64,000 nt of DNA from Sulfitobacter sp. JL08 (GCF_003352045.1 NZ_CP025815.1:3410001-3474000); one strand, 5' to 3'. Positions 1 to 8,917 are shown, counted from the first letter of the stretch. The notes: generated from the letters alone by a model not told the origin. Translations and numbers: made by a program.

Positions 1-791
1 TTGGCCCCTTCGGCCAACAACACCTCGTGACGGTCCAGCAAGATGTGAAAGTATTCAACAGGTGTAACGGGCGTGACAATCTCGATCTCAGGCCAGTTGA
101 TCAGGCTTTTCGCCGGCACCAGCACTTCGGCTTCGCCAAACAACAACTCTACTGCCGGCCCCGCCATTAGAATGCGGTGCTGCTGGGACACAAAAAGATC
201 ACGTTGCGGCACCCCGGCCCCTAACGCGCCCGCTGCAATCCGGACCGGGCGCAGCGCCGTTTTTTCATTCAGGTCCTGAACCGATACAGCACTGCTTTCG
301 ATCCACCGGACATGTTGTGGGCCGTGGTCAACCGTGGCCACCAGATCCCCGACATTCAAATCCTGAACCGCAACGGCCCCGGACGGTGTGTCGATAAGCG
401 TTCCCGCACAAAAGCATACGCCCTCGATCGTCACTGTGACCAGCAACGTTTCCGTCTGGTTGTTGATCCCGCCCCCCGGCGGGAATGCAAAGGCCGTGAA
501 CGTGACTTCAAACGTGTCTGAAACGATCTCTCCGTTGTCCAATGCGTCAAACTCGACCGGATCAACGACATAAGTCCATTCGCCGGTCGTGCCATCGATC
601 GTGGCCGTCCCGATCCCGGGGTCATCGGAAATATCCCATGTGGTGAACCACAGGCTCCAACCGGGATTATTGAACGTGACAGTGGCGTCAAGATCGCCGG
701 TCGCGTCATTGGGTGGCTCACCCGTGACAAACCCGGTGCTGTCACCGGTGATATCGATATCAATCGCGCCAGGCGGGGCTACCGATACCAT
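1..791 (-). CDS. Hint-domain protein, C-terminus beyond window
   Basis: The reading frame opens with ATG at 791 and stays open to the window edge, so the C-terminus is missing. About 135 N-terminal residues are rich in Thr, Asp and Gly and look like an extracellular beta-sandwich (for example DATVTFNNPGW and TGEWTYVVDPV). A Hint (hedgehog/intein-type) module follows, beginning at VCFCAGTLIDTPSG, with the later hallmarks SQQHRILM and YFHILLDRHEV. Hint modules are self-cleaving or self-splicing folds; this single-Hint type is common in Rhodobacterales and thought to act in secreted proteins, but its role is not established. The ATG lies 4 bases after the stop of the upstream acyltransferase gene, which suggests translational coupling. 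Identity as a Hint protein is firm; function is unknown. Confidence 0.88.
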   Translation of the reverse strand, partial: MVSVAPPGAIDIDITGDSTGFVTGEPPNDATGDLDATVTFNNPGWSLWFTTWDISDDPGIGTATIDGTTGEWTYVVDPVEFDALDNGEIVSDTFEVTFTAFAFPPGGGINNQTETLLVTVTIEGVCFCAGTLIDTPSGAVAVQDLNVGDLVATVDHGPQHVRWIESSAVSVQDLNEKTALRPVRIAAGALGAGVPQRDLFVSQQHRILMAGPAVELLFGEAEVLVPAKSLINWPEIEIVTPVTPVEYFHILLDRHEVLLAEGA

Positions 792-795
792 CAGA

Positions 796-1410
796 TCACG
801 CCCCGCGATCCAGCAAACGTTTGAACGCCGCTTTCTTGTAAAGATGCATGTGTACCGTTCCGTCTTCTGTTCTGGTCCACTCGACGATCCGTTCGCGCGT
901 CAGGTCACTGTCCATTCGATTGGTACGGACTCTTTCGTGGGGAATTTCACGCTTCAGTATGTCAACAATTTGACGGATCTGACCAAAAGGCGCGACCATA
1001 TCCACGATCCAGAAGGACGAACCGCTGGCGAAATCCTTGTCGGTCAAAGGCTTGCCTTCGATCGCATACTTCCGCTCCGCATCATCCGACAGGCCTGCAA
1101 ACGTTACGAACCCGCGCGGAAACCCGTTTTGTCGAAAGATATGATACTGGCGCAGGCGCAGCGGCGTTTCAAAAGCGTAAATCGCCTGTGTCAAAGACCG
1201 TTTGTTATGGGTTTTTGTCAGACCCGACAAATACAGCATCGCACCCAGATCGGCATATGCCTCTGGCGCGACATCAAACCAGCCTTTCGGATACGTCTGT
1301 TCCAATGCCTGCTGCCTTTTTGGCTTATTGACAACAGTCTGCCACGACACGCCCCATTTTTGAAGAGTCCGTATGACCGCTCCCTGCGCAAAACATCGCC
1401 AGTGTTCCAA
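796..1410 (-). CDS. HlyC/RtxC-type toxin-activating lysine acyltransferase
   Basis: This 204-residue protein matches HlyC along its conserved core. It has a His at about residue 68 (TKTHNKR), equivalent to HlyC His23, then RQYHIFRQNGFPRGFVTFAGL, and FWIVDMVAPFG with Asp137 equivalent to HlyC Asp92. Known family members transfer a fatty acyl chain from acyl-ACP to internal lysines of RTX protoxins. No RTX repeat protein is visible here; the next gene downstream, 4 bases away, is a Hint-domain protein, which makes that protein a candidate substrate (inference). The only start codon that keeps the whole conserved region is TTG at 1410, because upstream in-frame codons reach a stop without ATG or GTG; an internal start would shorten the N-terminus. 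About 65 residues precede the catalytic His, more than in HlyC. Confidence 0.88.
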   Translation of the reverse strand: MEHWRCFAQGAVIRTLQKWGVSWQTVVNKPKRQQALEQTYPKGWFDVAPEAYADLGAMLYLSGLTKTHNKRSLTQAIYAFETPLRLRQYHIFRQNGFPRGFVTFAGLSDDAERKYAIEGKPLTDKDFASGSSFWIVDMVAPFGQIRQIVDILKREIPHERVRTNRMDSDLTRERIVEWTRTEDGTVHMHLYKKAAFKRLLDRGA

Positions 1411-1425
1411 ATGCGCCCCATGTGG

Positions 1426-1444
1426 TCCGGGCGGGATATTTCTG
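1426..1444 (+). repeat. Possible degenerate copy of a dispersed short repeat
   Basis: The sequence TCCGGGCGGGATATTTCTG, in the gap between the acyltransferase gene and the HAD gene, closely resembles the core of the better copy at 50898-50934 (TCCGGCGGGGATATTTCTG) with one-base shifts. It is short enough to be a chance match. Confidence 0.35.
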
Positions 1445-1514
1445 GTGGCCCCGGCCTGATGGTTCTTTTATGCAGAACAGGCGCCTTCCCCTTTGTCCAA
1501 ATCCCGAGGTTTGA

Positions 1515-2390
1515 ATGACCCAGATTATCTCTGCCCTGTCCGACATCTCTGACACTTATGAGGCCCTGTTTGTGGATCTGTGGGGGTGCGTTCATGATGG
1601 CGTGAAAGCGTTGCCCGAGGCTGTTGCGGCATTGCAGGCGTATCGCGCCAAAGGGGGCGCTGTTGTTCTGGTCACAAATTCGCCCAAACCCCGCGCTGGT
1701 GTCGCAAGCCAGATGAAATCCTTCGGCGTGCCCGATGATGCCTGGGACACCATTGCAACATCCGGGGATTCCGCGCGATCGGCGATGTTTCAGGGTGCGG
1801 TTGGCAAAAATGTCTATTTCATGGGTGAATGGGACAGAGATGCTGCATTTTTCGAACCGATCCATCTATTGGACAATCCTGTCGACATAAAACGCGTCCC
1901 GCTGGATCAGGCCGACGGGATTGTATGTTGCGGACCGTTCGACCCGATGGCCGACCCGGATGTGAACCGCCCCGACTTTCTGTACGCAAAGCAAAAAGGT
2001 CTGAAACTTTTGTGCGCAAACCCTGATATCGTCGTGGATCGGGGTGAAGTGCGCGAATGGTGCGCCGGAGCATTGGCGCAGCTTTACACCGAAATGGGCG
2101 GCGAAAGCCTGTATTTCGGCAAACCCCACCCACCAATCTACGATCTGGCCCGCCGCAGACTGGCCGAAATCGGGAATTTGCCCCGCGACAACGCGATTCT
2201 GGGCATCGGAGACGGCATTCTGACCGATATTCGTGGCGCAATGGGTGAAGATATCGATTCTCTTTTCATCACTGGCGGGCTGGCGGCCATAGAAACCAAA
2301 ACGTCGCACCAGCCGGACCCGGATGCGCTAACCGCTTATCTTGAAAAGGAAATGTCCAATCCGACCTATGCAATCGGAAAACTGCGGTAG
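1515..2390 (+). CDS. HAD-superfamily class IIA hydrolase (TIGR01459-like)
   Basis: This 291-residue HAD-fold protein belongs to the NagD/class IIA branch. Motif I near residue 21 is VDLWGCVHDG, motif II is LVTNSPKP, a cap region follows, FGKPHPPIYD supplies the motif III lysine, and GIGDGILTDI is motif IV. The usual DxDG reads DLWG: the nucleophilic Asp21 is kept but the second Asp is Trp. As I recall this is the standing pattern of the TIGR01459 subfamily, whose substrate is unknown, so phosphatase activity should not be assumed. It is a single gene with ATG start and lies divergent from the acyltransferase/Hint pair. Confidence 0.85.
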   Translation: MTQIISALSDISDTYEALFVDLWGCVHDGVKALPEAVAALQAYRAKGGAVVLVTNSPKPRAGVASQMKSFGVPDDAWDTIATSGDSARSAMFQGAVGKNVYFMGEWDRDAAFFEPIHLLDNPVDIKRVPLDQADGIVCCGPFDPMADPDVNRPDFLYAKQKGLKLLCANPDIVVDRGEVREWCAGALAQLYTEMGGESLYFGKPHPPIYDLARRRLAEIGNLPRDNAILGIGDGILTDIRGAMGEDIDSLFITGGLAAIETKTSHQPDPDALTAYLEKEMSNPTYAIGKLR

Positions 2391-2489
2391 TCAAAAAAAG
2401 CTTGCCTTTCTGCATCTGCAAAGTAATAAAGTTACGCAATCGGCCCCAAAACAGGCCCTAATATTACTTTCGGAATTCAGGAGGGCGAT

Positions 2490-2933
2490 ATGTTGGACAA
2501 CATGCCCCGCGGCACGATCTGTATCGAAGACATTGAAATGGGCATGATCCGCTCGTTGCAGAAGGTCGTGACCGACCATGACATTGAACTGTTCGCACAA
2601 GTATCGACAGACCGTAATCCGGTTCATCTGGATGATGAATACGCTCAGGATACGATATTTGAGGGACGGATTGCGCATGGCATGCTGACGGCTGGCCTGA
2701 TTTCTGCGGTGATCGGAGAACAATTGCCGGGTCACGGCACGGTTTACATGGGCCAGACCCTGAAATTTCTGGCACCTGTCCGCCCCGGCGACAGGGTTCA
2801 AGCCGAGGTGGAAGTGATCGATATCGACTTTTCAAAGCGCCGCGTCAAACTGGATTGCCGCTGTCTGGTTGACGGCAAAAAGGTTCTGATCGGCGAGGCC
2901 ACCGTTCTGGCACCGTCGCGCAAGTTCGACTGA
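2490..2933 (+). CDS. MaoC-family (R)-specific enoyl-CoA hydratase
   Basis: This 147-residue single hot-dog-fold protein has the hydratase-2 motif: Asp41 and His46 in DRNPVHLDDEYA, followed by FEGRIAHGML. Family members (PhaJ type) hydrate trans-2-enoyl-CoA to (R)-3-hydroxyacyl-CoA in the cytoplasm, linking beta-oxidation to polyhydroxyalkanoate or fatty-acid metabolism. The start ATG has a strong ribosome binding site, AGGAGGGCGAT. It stands alone about 100 bases after the HAD gene. The exact acyl substrate cannot be read from the sequence; some MaoC proteins act in other pathways. Confidence 0.85.
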   Translation: MLDNMPRGTICIEDIEMGMIRSLQKVVTDHDIELFAQVSTDRNPVHLDDEYAQDTIFEGRIAHGMLTAGLISAVIGEQLPGHGTVYMGQTLKFLAPVRPGDRVQAEVEVIDIDFSKRRVKLDCRCLVDGKKVLIGEATVLAPSRKFD

Positions 2934-2973
2934 TCCGGCCCCGGCGTTCCACACCGCGCGTCCCGATCCGGGC

Positions 2974-3010
2974 TGCGTAAGGAACAAGTATTTATGAAAA
3001 GATGAAAATG
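2974..3010 (+). repeat. Dispersed short repeat, copy upstream of ribF
   Basis: The segment contains AAGTATTTATGAAAAGATG and continues with AAAA. Its second half matches the copy inside xdhB (47235-47270) at 23 of 25 positions by eye. It lies in the gap between the MaoC gene and ribF. The GC-rich first half of the element (GCCTCCGGCGG) is poorly conserved here. Confidence 0.55.
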
Positions 3011-3081
3011 GCGCCGTGCGATGACGCACCCGGGTGCAACTGCGTCTTGCGTCCGTGCAAACAGGCGGCTACCCAAGCGCC

Positions 3082-4014
3082 ATGAGAATTGTCCGGGATT
3101 ATCAATTTGTCGAGCCGCAGGATCGCGGCGCCTGTGCCGCTATCGGCAATTTTGACGGTGTCCATCTGGGCCATCAGGCGGTTATCGATCTTGCCAGAAA
3201 AACTGTGCCTGATGCGCCACTGGGTATTGTGACGTTTGAACCGCATCCGCGTGCTTTCTTTGCCCCGGACGCTAAGCCGTTTCGATTGATGGGCAGCGAG
3301 GCGCGCGCAAGCCGGTTGGAAAAACTGGGCGTCGATCTGCTGTATGAATTGAACTTTAACGCCGGACTTGCCGGGCTGAGCCCCGAAGAATTTGCCCGCA
3401 ACGTGATCTGTGACGGTCTGGGCCTGTGCCATATCATCGTCGGACCGGATTTCTGTTTTGGCAAAGGCAGGGCCGGCAATGCGCAGGATCTGGTGCGGTT
3501 CGGGCAGGACATGGGATTTGGCGTGACGATTTCGCCGCTGATCCAGCAGGGCGTTGCGCGCGTGTCATCCACGGCGATCCGTCAGGCGCTAAGCGATGCA
3601 CGGCCACGCGACGCGGCAGCCATGCTGGGGCACTGGCATCGCATCGAAGGCCCCGTCATCAGCGGGGAACAGCGTGGGCGTGATCTGGGATATCCCACGG
3701 CCAATATGTCGATCGACGGGCTGCACCCGCCTGCATATGGCGTTTATGCGGTTCTGGTGGATGTTCTGGATGGCCCTCACAAGGGCGAATATAAAGGCGC
3801 GGCGTCCCTTGGCGTGCGCCCGATGTTCGGGGAAAACCGCGCCAATCTGGAAACGTTTCTGTTCGATTTCTCCGGTGATTTATATGGTGCACATCTTTCA
3901 GTCGCTCTGGTCGAATACCTGCGTGGCGAACAGAAATTCGATTCACTTGACGCGCTGACAGACCAGATGAAAGCGGACTGTGCCCGGGCGCGTAGCATTC
4001 TGGACGCCTTATGA
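3082..4014 (+). CDS. ribF: Bifunctional riboflavin kinase / FAD synthetase
   Basis: RibF phosphorylates riboflavin to FMN and adenylates FMN to FAD. The N-terminal nucleotidyltransferase domain has GNFDGVHLGH at residues 22-31 and later SSTAIRQAL; the C-terminal flavokinase domain begins near residue 190 and has GRDLGYPTANM and SLGVRPMFGENRANLETFLFD. Length is 310 residues, usual for the family. I chose ATG 3082 (MRIVRDYQF) over an in-frame GTG at 3034, because the first 16 codons from that GTG look non-coding and family members begin near this motif. Its stop overlaps the ATG of the next gene by 4 bases. Confidence 0.95.
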   Translation: MRIVRDYQFVEPQDRGACAAIGNFDGVHLGHQAVIDLARKTVPDAPLGIVTFEPHPRAFFAPDAKPFRLMGSEARASRLEKLGVDLLYELNFNAGLAGLSPEEFARNVICDGLGLCHIIVGPDFCFGKGRAGNAQDLVRFGQDMGFGVTISPLIQQGVARVSSTAIRQALSDARPRDAAAMLGHWHRIEGPVISGEQRGRDLGYPTANMSIDGLHPPAYGVYAVLVDVLDGPHKGEYKGAASLGVRPMFGENRANLETFLFDFSGDLYGAHLSVALVEYLRGEQKFDSLDALTDQMKADCARARSILDAL

Positions 4015-4481
4015 AAGACCCGATCGAACGCGACGGGCTGGCCAGGCGGTTCTGGGAGTTCAAACCCCTGAACCGGATGACACAGCCCGAATGGGAGGCG
4101 CTGTGTGACGGTTGCGGCAAATGCTGTCTCAACAAACTTGAAGACGAAGACACAGGCGAGGTTGCTCTGACGCGCGTCGCCTGCCGTTTGTTTGATGACG
4201 AGACATGCCGATGCGCGCAATATGATATCCGCCACCAGTTCGTGCCGGAATGCATTGTTCTGAAACCGGACAATCTGGATACGCACGCCTACTGGATGCC
4301 ACAAACCTGCGCCTACAGACTATTGTGGGAGGGTAAACCGTTGTTTGACTGGCATCCCCTGATTTCGGGTGACCCCCAAACCGTTCATGATGCCGGCGTA
4401 TCCGCGCAGGACATCACGGTCAGCGAGTTTGAAACCCCCGAAGACGAGTGGGAAGACTATATTATCGAGGAGCCGACCTGA
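4011..4481 (+). CDS. YcgN-family (UPF0260) cysteine-cluster protein
   Basis: This 156-residue protein has the Cys-cluster pattern of the YcgN/CxxCxxCC family. Cys32, Cys35, Cys38 and Cys39 lie in LCDGCGKCC, with Cys58, Cys66, Cys68 and Cys81 downstream. These probably bind a metal or Fe-S cluster, and the biochemical role is unknown. It overlaps ribF by 4 bases (ATGA), and its stop overlaps the start of the threonine aldolase gene, so ribF, this gene and the aldolase form one cotranscribed group. Confidence 0.85.
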   Translation: MKDPIERDGLARRFWEFKPLNRMTQPEWEALCDGCGKCCLNKLEDEDTGEVALTRVACRLFDDETCRCAQYDIRHQFVPECIVLKPDNLDTHAYWMPQTCAYRLLWEGKPLFDWHPLISGDPQTVHDAGVSAQDITVSEFETPEDEWEDYIIEEPT

Positions 4482-5524
4482 TGTTTTTTGCATCTGACAA
4501 CGCGGGGCGCGTGCATCCACAGGTTATGGACGCACTGGCCACAGCCAATGAAGGCTTTGCAAAGCCGTATGGTGCCGATCCCATCATGCAGGACGTGCGC
4601 ACCCGCCTGCGCGAAATCTTCGAAGCGCCAGAGGCCGCGATCTATCTGGTGGCCACCGGAACGGCCGCCAATTCCATCGCGCTGGCCACGATTGGCCAAC
4701 CCTGGCAAACCGTGTTCTGTTCGCCCGTGGCCCATATTCAGGAAGACGAGTGCAACGCGCCGGAGTTCTATTCCGGCGGGGCCAAGCTGACCCTTGTCGG
4801 CGATCGCGACAAGATGAGCGCACAGGCCCTGAACGCGGCCATCGGGCGCGAAGAAACACGTGGCGTGCACGGCGCACAACGCGGGCCGGTTTCGATCACA
4901 CAAGTGACCGAACGTGGATCGGTATACACTCTGGATGAGATCAGAGCGCTGTGCGATGTGGCAAAATCGTTTGATGTGCCGGTACATCTGGACGGCGCGC
5001 GTTTCGCCAACGCACAGGTTGCGCTGGGGTGCAGCGCCGCCGACATGACGTGGAAGGCCGGTGTGGACGTGGTCAGCTTTGGCGGCACCAAGAACGGCCT
5101 TATGGGGGTCGAGGCGGTGATCCTGTTCGATCCTTCCAAGGCGTGGGAATTCGAATTGCGGCGCAAGCGCGGCGCGCATCTGTTTTCCAAACATCGCTAC
5201 CTGTCGGCGCAGATGGCAGCCTATTTGCGCGATGATCTGTGGCTGGACAGTGCGCGCGCGGCCAATGCCAATTGCGCGCGTTTGGCCAACGGGTTAGCCA
5301 ATGCGGGTGCGCAACTGCTGTATGAACCGCAGGCCAATATGATTTTTGCCGATTTTCCACGTGCAGCGCACCAGCGTCTGCACGATGCCGGGGCCATCTA
5401 TTATGTCTGGGAAGGCCAGCTTGACGGAAATGATCCCGAAGAGTTGCTGACCGCGCGACTGGTCTGCGACTGGTCGATCACACATGACCAGATCGACCGG
5501 TTCGTGGACATATTGAAGGGTTAG
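4481..5524 (+). CDS. ltaE: Low-specificity L-threonine aldolase
   Basis: This PLP-dependent fold-type I enzyme splits L-threonine or L-allo-threonine into glycine and acetaldehyde. Seen motifs are FFASDNAGRVHP at the N-terminus, VATGTAANSIAL, VHLDGARFANA (the Asp pairs with the PLP nitrogen) and SFGGTKNGLMG with the Schiff-base Lys at about residue 204. Length is 347 residues, usual for the family. ATG 4481 overlaps the stop of the preceding gene (TGATG) and matches family N-termini. Its last bases overlap the 3' end of the convergent hydrolase gene. Confidence 0.93.
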   Translation: MFFASDNAGRVHPQVMDALATANEGFAKPYGADPIMQDVRTRLREIFEAPEAAIYLVATGTAANSIALATIGQPWQTVFCSPVAHIQEDECNAPEFYSGGAKLTLVGDRDKMSAQALNAAIGREETRGVHGAQRGPVSITQVTERGSVYTLDEIRALCDVAKSFDVPVHLDGARFANAQVALGCSAADMTWKAGVDVVSFGGTKNGLMGVEAVILFDPSKAWEFELRRKRGAHLFSKHRYLSAQMAAYLRDDLWLDSARAANANCARLANGLANAGAQLLYEPQANMIFADFPRAAHQRLHDAGAIYYVWEGQLDGNDPEELLTARLVCDWSITHDQIDRFVDILKG

Positions 5525-6327
5525 GGCGCGTGCGAGAACAGGTCACGGATTGAATCTGCGACCAGACCTGCATGGGTGATCGGGGCCATATGCCCTGCCC
5601 CCGGAATTGTGACGCGCGTTGCATCCGGCAATCGCTGCGCCAGAGCCTGACAAATCACATCCATGATCGGATGGGCAGCAGCCCCTTGAACCAGCAGCGC
5701 GGGCATCGCCGCCCGTTCGATCACACCGGGGGCAAGCAGACCGTGAACATCGAGGTTCAGGCTGTTGTTTGTCGCCGGGATAAAGATGATCCGATCACAC
5801 AGGTAAGACCGTGTCTGGGCCGGCAGATCAAACCAGCGCCGCCCATCCCCCCACGCCCGCACAAAATTGCGCGTCACACTTTCTTTGTTGGCGTCCAGAT
5901 TGCCAAACATGGCCCGCTCTTCTGCGATATAGGCGTCATAAGCGTCCGGGGCGATCGCCTTGGCCGCCGCAAAAAACACCGGTTCAACCAATGTCAGACT
6001 GCGCACCCGATCAGGGAAAAGCGTTGCCAGCCGCAGGGCGACCGTCGCGCCGAAGGAATGGCCGACAAGGTCCATCCCGTGCGTCAGCATTGCCGCGCCC
6101 ATTTCGGTCGCAACATCATGCAGGTCTGAATGACCATCCCAGTCGCCCGATCGTCCGTGCATCGGCAGATCGTAGGCGGTGATTGATGCGATGTCCTGCA
6201 ACTGCTGCGCCAGTCCAGTCCACGCCCCCGAATGCGCCAGCGAGCAATGTATCGCCAGAACATCGCGTGGCCCGTCAGGGTACATATGCCAATAGGCGGG
6301 ATGCCCGCCCAATTCACCCGTTGGCAT
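5521..6327 (-). CDS. Alpha/beta-fold hydrolase
   Basis: This 268-residue alpha/beta hydrolase has its nucleophile elbow GHSFG at about residues 89-93 (Ser91), a strand with LAIHCSLAHSG forming the oxyanion region, and GAGHMAPI near the C-terminus supplying the catalytic His. The substrate cannot be told from sequence. It starts with ATG sharing one base with the stop of the upstream isomerase gene (TGATG), so the two are cotranscribed. It converges with the threonine aldolase gene and overlaps it by 4 bases. Confidence 0.85.
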   Translation of the reverse strand: MPTGELGGHPAYWHMYPDGPRDVLAIHCSLAHSGAWTGLAQQLQDIASITAYDLPMHGRSGDWDGHSDLHDVATEMGAAMLTHGMDLVGHSFGATVALRLATLFPDRVRSLTLVEPVFFAAAKAIAPDAYDAYIAEERAMFGNLDANKESVTRNFVRAWGDGRRWFDLPAQTRSYLCDRIIFIPATNNSLNLDVHGLLAPGVIERAAMPALLVQGAAAHPIMDVICQALAQRLPDATRVTIPGAGHMAPITHAGLVADSIRDLFSHAP

Positions 6328-6926
6328 CAGCCGCGTGCAGCCAGATGCGCTTCCAGATCATCCAGACGGTCTTCGCCCCAGAACCGCTGATCATCATCGG
6401 TGATGAAAAACGGCGCGCCGAACGCCCCGCGGTTCACCGCCTCTTCCAGATTGGCGGCATAAGTTTCCGCCCCTGCCAGCAACCCGCTGTCAGCAAGCGA
6501 CGGATCAAACCCCGCCTCTGACAAACAGGCCTTGATCACATCATCCTGTGCCACGTCTTTTTCTTCGGCCCAACAGGCGGCTGTCAGCGACGCAACCAGT
6601 TTTGAAAGATCACCACCGCCTGCCGATTGCGCTGCAATGATCGCATAAGACGAAGGTGCCGGATTGGTCGGCCAGAACGCTGGCTTGGGATTGATCGGTT
6701 TGCCCGCACGCGCAGCGCGGCGCGGGATTTCCTGCAACCTGTATTCCTGACGCGAGATATGCCGGTCCTTGGGCGGGATGCCACCGGTGCGCGCAAACAG
6801 CCTCATGATATCCAGCGGCTTGTACGTGATGGTTGCGCCGTGTTTTTCAGCGATTTCGGCCGGTCTTGTACCGGACAGATAGGTGAAGGGCGAAATCGTT
6901 GCGAAAAAGTAATCTATATGGGCCAT
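6327..6926 (-). CDS. 2-hydroxychromene-2-carboxylate isomerase / DsbA-like (GST-kappa) protein
   Basis: This 199-residue thioredoxin-fold protein belongs to the HCCA isomerase/GST-kappa family. The N-terminus has YFFATISPFTYL with Ser12 in the position of the catalytic or glutathione-activating Ser, and the cis-Pro loop is FGAPFFITDD. Known members isomerise hydroxychromene carboxylate in naphthalene breakdown, but many genomes carry homologues without that pathway and none of its other genes are here, so a glutathione-dependent isomerase of unknown substrate is the safer call. It is cotranscribed with the downstream hydrolase. Confidence 0.85.
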   Translation of the reverse strand: MAHIDYFFATISPFTYLSGTRPAEIAEKHGATITYKPLDIMRLFARTGGIPPKDRHISRQEYRLQEIPRRAARAGKPINPKPAFWPTNPAPSSYAIIAAQSAGGGDLSKLVASLTAACWAEEKDVAQDDVIKACLSEAGFDPSLADSGLLAGAETYAANLEEAVNRGAFGAPFFITDDDQRFWGEDRLDDLEAHLAARG

Positions 6927-7035
6927 CTTGTCTCTCTTGCTCCCCTAAATCTTGGACGGACCGTAAGGCCGTGCTAAGCGGTGTCAACATCACGATTCTG
7001 TCACATAACCACCGCTGCCACGGGGAATCCATCAA

Positions 7036-8055
7036 ATGCCAGCCATAGTCGAACCCAAGATGATCGCGGGGAATGCAAACCTGCCTCTGGCCAAAGCCAT
7101 CGCCCGCCGCATGAGCATGTATCGCGGGTCCAATGTCGGGCTGGTCGATGCCCGCGTTGAACGGTTCAATGACGGCGAAATATTTGTCGAAGTGTACGAA
7201 AACGTGCGCGGCGAGGATATGTTCATCATTCAGCCGACCTCGAACCCAGCCAATGACAATCTGATGGAACTGCTGATCATGTCAGATGCGCTGCGCCGGT
7301 CTTCGGCAGCGCGCATTACTGCTGTTCTGCCCTATTTCGGATATGCCCGCCAGGACAGACGCACCAAGGCACGCACGCCGATTTCTGCGAAACTGGTTGC
7401 GAACATGCTGGTCGAGGCGGGAATTGAACGGGTACTGACGATGGATCTGCACGCGGCACAGATTCAGGGGTTTTTCGATATTCCGGTCGATAACCTTTAT
7501 GCGTCCCCCATTTTTGCGCTGGATATCCAGACGCAGTTCAAAGGCCGGATGGACGATCTGGCCGTTGTGTCCCCGGATGTGGGCGGCGTGGCCCGCGCGC
7601 GGGAACTGGCCAAGCGGATCAATTCGCCGCTGGCGATCGTTGACAAACGCCGCGAAAAACCCGGCGAAATCGCTGAAATGACGGTAATCGGCAACGTGAA
7701 AGACAAGGTATGCCTGATCGTAGATGACATGTGCGACACGGCCGGAACGCTGTGCAAGGCGGCCGAAGTGCTGTTGGAAAACGGCGCGAAGGAAGTGCAT
7801 TCCTATATCACGCACGGTGTCATGTCCGGACCCGCTGTGGAACGTGTGACAAATTCGGTAATGAAATCTCTGGTTATCACCGACTCTATTCAGCCCACGG
7901 CAGCGGTAAAAAGCGCCGCAAACATCCGTATCGTGCCCACCGCCCCCCTGTTCGCGCAGGCGATCCTGAACATCTGGAACGGAACGTCTGTCTCATCCTT
8001 GTTTGATGCCGAAACGCTTGAGCCGATTTATGACGGAATGTACGCGCTCGGCTAG
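7036..8055 (+). CDS. prs: Ribose-phosphate pyrophosphokinase
   Basis: Prs makes PRPP from ribose-5-phosphate and ATP, feeding purine, pyrimidine, NAD, histidine and tryptophan synthesis. Visible motifs are [19 protein letters not shown], the ATP-binding flexible loop [10 protein letters not shown], the catalytic [10 protein letters not shown] and the PRPP loop [11 protein letters not shown]. Length of 339 residues is that of alphaproteobacterial Prs. ATG start; it stands alone, divergent from the isomerase gene. Confidence 0.96.
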   Translation: MPAIVEPKMIAGNANLPLAKAIARRMSMYRGSNVGLVDARVERFNDGEIFVEVYENVRGEDMFIIQPTSNPANDNLMELLIMSDALRRSSAARITAVLPYFGYARQDRRTKARTPISAKLVANMLVEAGIERVLTMDLHAAQIQGFFDIPVDNLYASPIFALDIQTQFKGRMDDLAVVSPDVGGVARARELAKRINSPLAIVDKRREKPGEIAEMTVIGNVKDKVCLIVDDMCDTAGTLCKAAEVLLENGAKEVHSYITHGVMSGPAVERVTNSVMKSLVITDSIQPTAAVKSAANIRIVPTAPLFAQAILNIWNGTSVSSLFDAETLEPIYDGMYALG

Positions 8056-8063
8056 ACGAAGGC

Positions 8064-8079
8064 CCGGTTTATCAACCGG
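8064..8079. terminator. Palindromic hairpin between convergent genes
   Basis: CCGGTT-N4-AACCGG forms a 6-bp hairpin 9 bases after the prs stop and overlaps the stop of the convergent methyltransferase gene at 8072. There is no T tract on either strand, so it is a weak terminator candidate at best. Confidence 0.3.
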
Positions 8080-8818
8080 TCGGTTGAGATATCCATTCTT
8101 GGGGTAGTGTTAACGCAGGACGATGCGGGTTGTGCCGACAATCCAGCGCATTAGGCAACCCTGATACGGGCCGTGCGTTGACAACGCGGTCACGGCGCAG
8201 AAATGTGGCTTCCACGACTCGGGGAATTTGAACCGCTTCAATTTCCACAACACCTGACACATTGTTGGGATGCAGATGAACCGACTGGAAATCGGGGGAA
8301 AGCGCATCAATCATCGCCTTTGCCCGGTTGAAAAAGGCAGGCTTTGTCAGGCTTGAAGGGATATGATGCAACTCGATCACGATGATCCTGAACCTTTGCA
8401 AGACTTCCGCTGGCGTTGCCGCCAGTGTTTTGTATTCCGCGCCTTCTATATCCATTTGCAGCAGTAGATCAGAGTCGGAGTCCGGATCGGTCTGGTTCAC
8501 CCAACTCGCAAGCGACATGAATTCACCGTCATCCTCGGGTCCCAGAAACTTTTTTACAAACTGCCCGCCCGGTACATCAATCGGCGGCGCATCAACCGAA
8601 GCATCTGCCATGAATGATGGGATTCCGTGTTTGGCGATATCGAATTCAAAAGAAGATTGCGCGGAAACACCGGGGGAGTAACACGCCGAAATACCTGAGA
8701 AATCGTTTGGTACGAGATATCCACCATCCTTGAAATCGCCCACCCGGATCAATGGCTTATCAGTTTGAACAGGACGCAGAAAATCGCCGAAGAATGCAAA
8801 ATTCTTGTAAAAATCCAA
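8072..8818 (-). CDS. FkbM-family methyltransferase
   Basis: This 248-residue protein has the FkbM SAM-methyltransferase signature LLLQMDIEGAEYKTL at about residues 142-156, followed by IIVIELHHIP. FkbM enzymes O-methylate sugars or polyketides; in marine alphaproteobacteria they are often linked to surface polysaccharide. The apparent start is TTG at 8818, preceded by GAGGGG with 9-base spacing; no better start covers the N-terminus. It is the last gene of a three-gene run with a lectin gene and a second, frameshifted FkbM gene, set between prs and the ATP synthase operon. Confidence 0.8.
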   Translation of the reverse strand: MDFYKNFAFFGDFLRPVQTDKPLIRVGDFKDGGYLVPNDFSGISACYSPGVSAQSSFEFDIAKHGIPSFMADASVDAPPIDVPGGQFVKKFLGPEDDGEFMSLASWVNQTDPDSDSDLLLQMDIEGAEYKTLAATPAEVLQRFRIIVIELHHIPSSLTKPAFFNRAKAMIDALSPDFQSVHLHPNNVSGVVEIEAVQIPRVVEATFLRRDRVVNARPVSGLPNALDCRHNPHRPALTLPQEWISQPTG

Positions 8819-8917
8819 AATGTTCAGCCCCTCGCCGAAAACACATGATCAAAACTTAGTGGAGGGGTTCTTGGAAGACAAGCACTGGTCAGCTGAGTGG
8901 GAATTGCACGCCTTGCC

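Noticed and set aside
589-1518. 309-codon plus-strand open frame over the acyltransferase gene
   Set aside because: The minus-strand frame matches HlyC and Hint families closely; the plus-strand product has no recognisable features.
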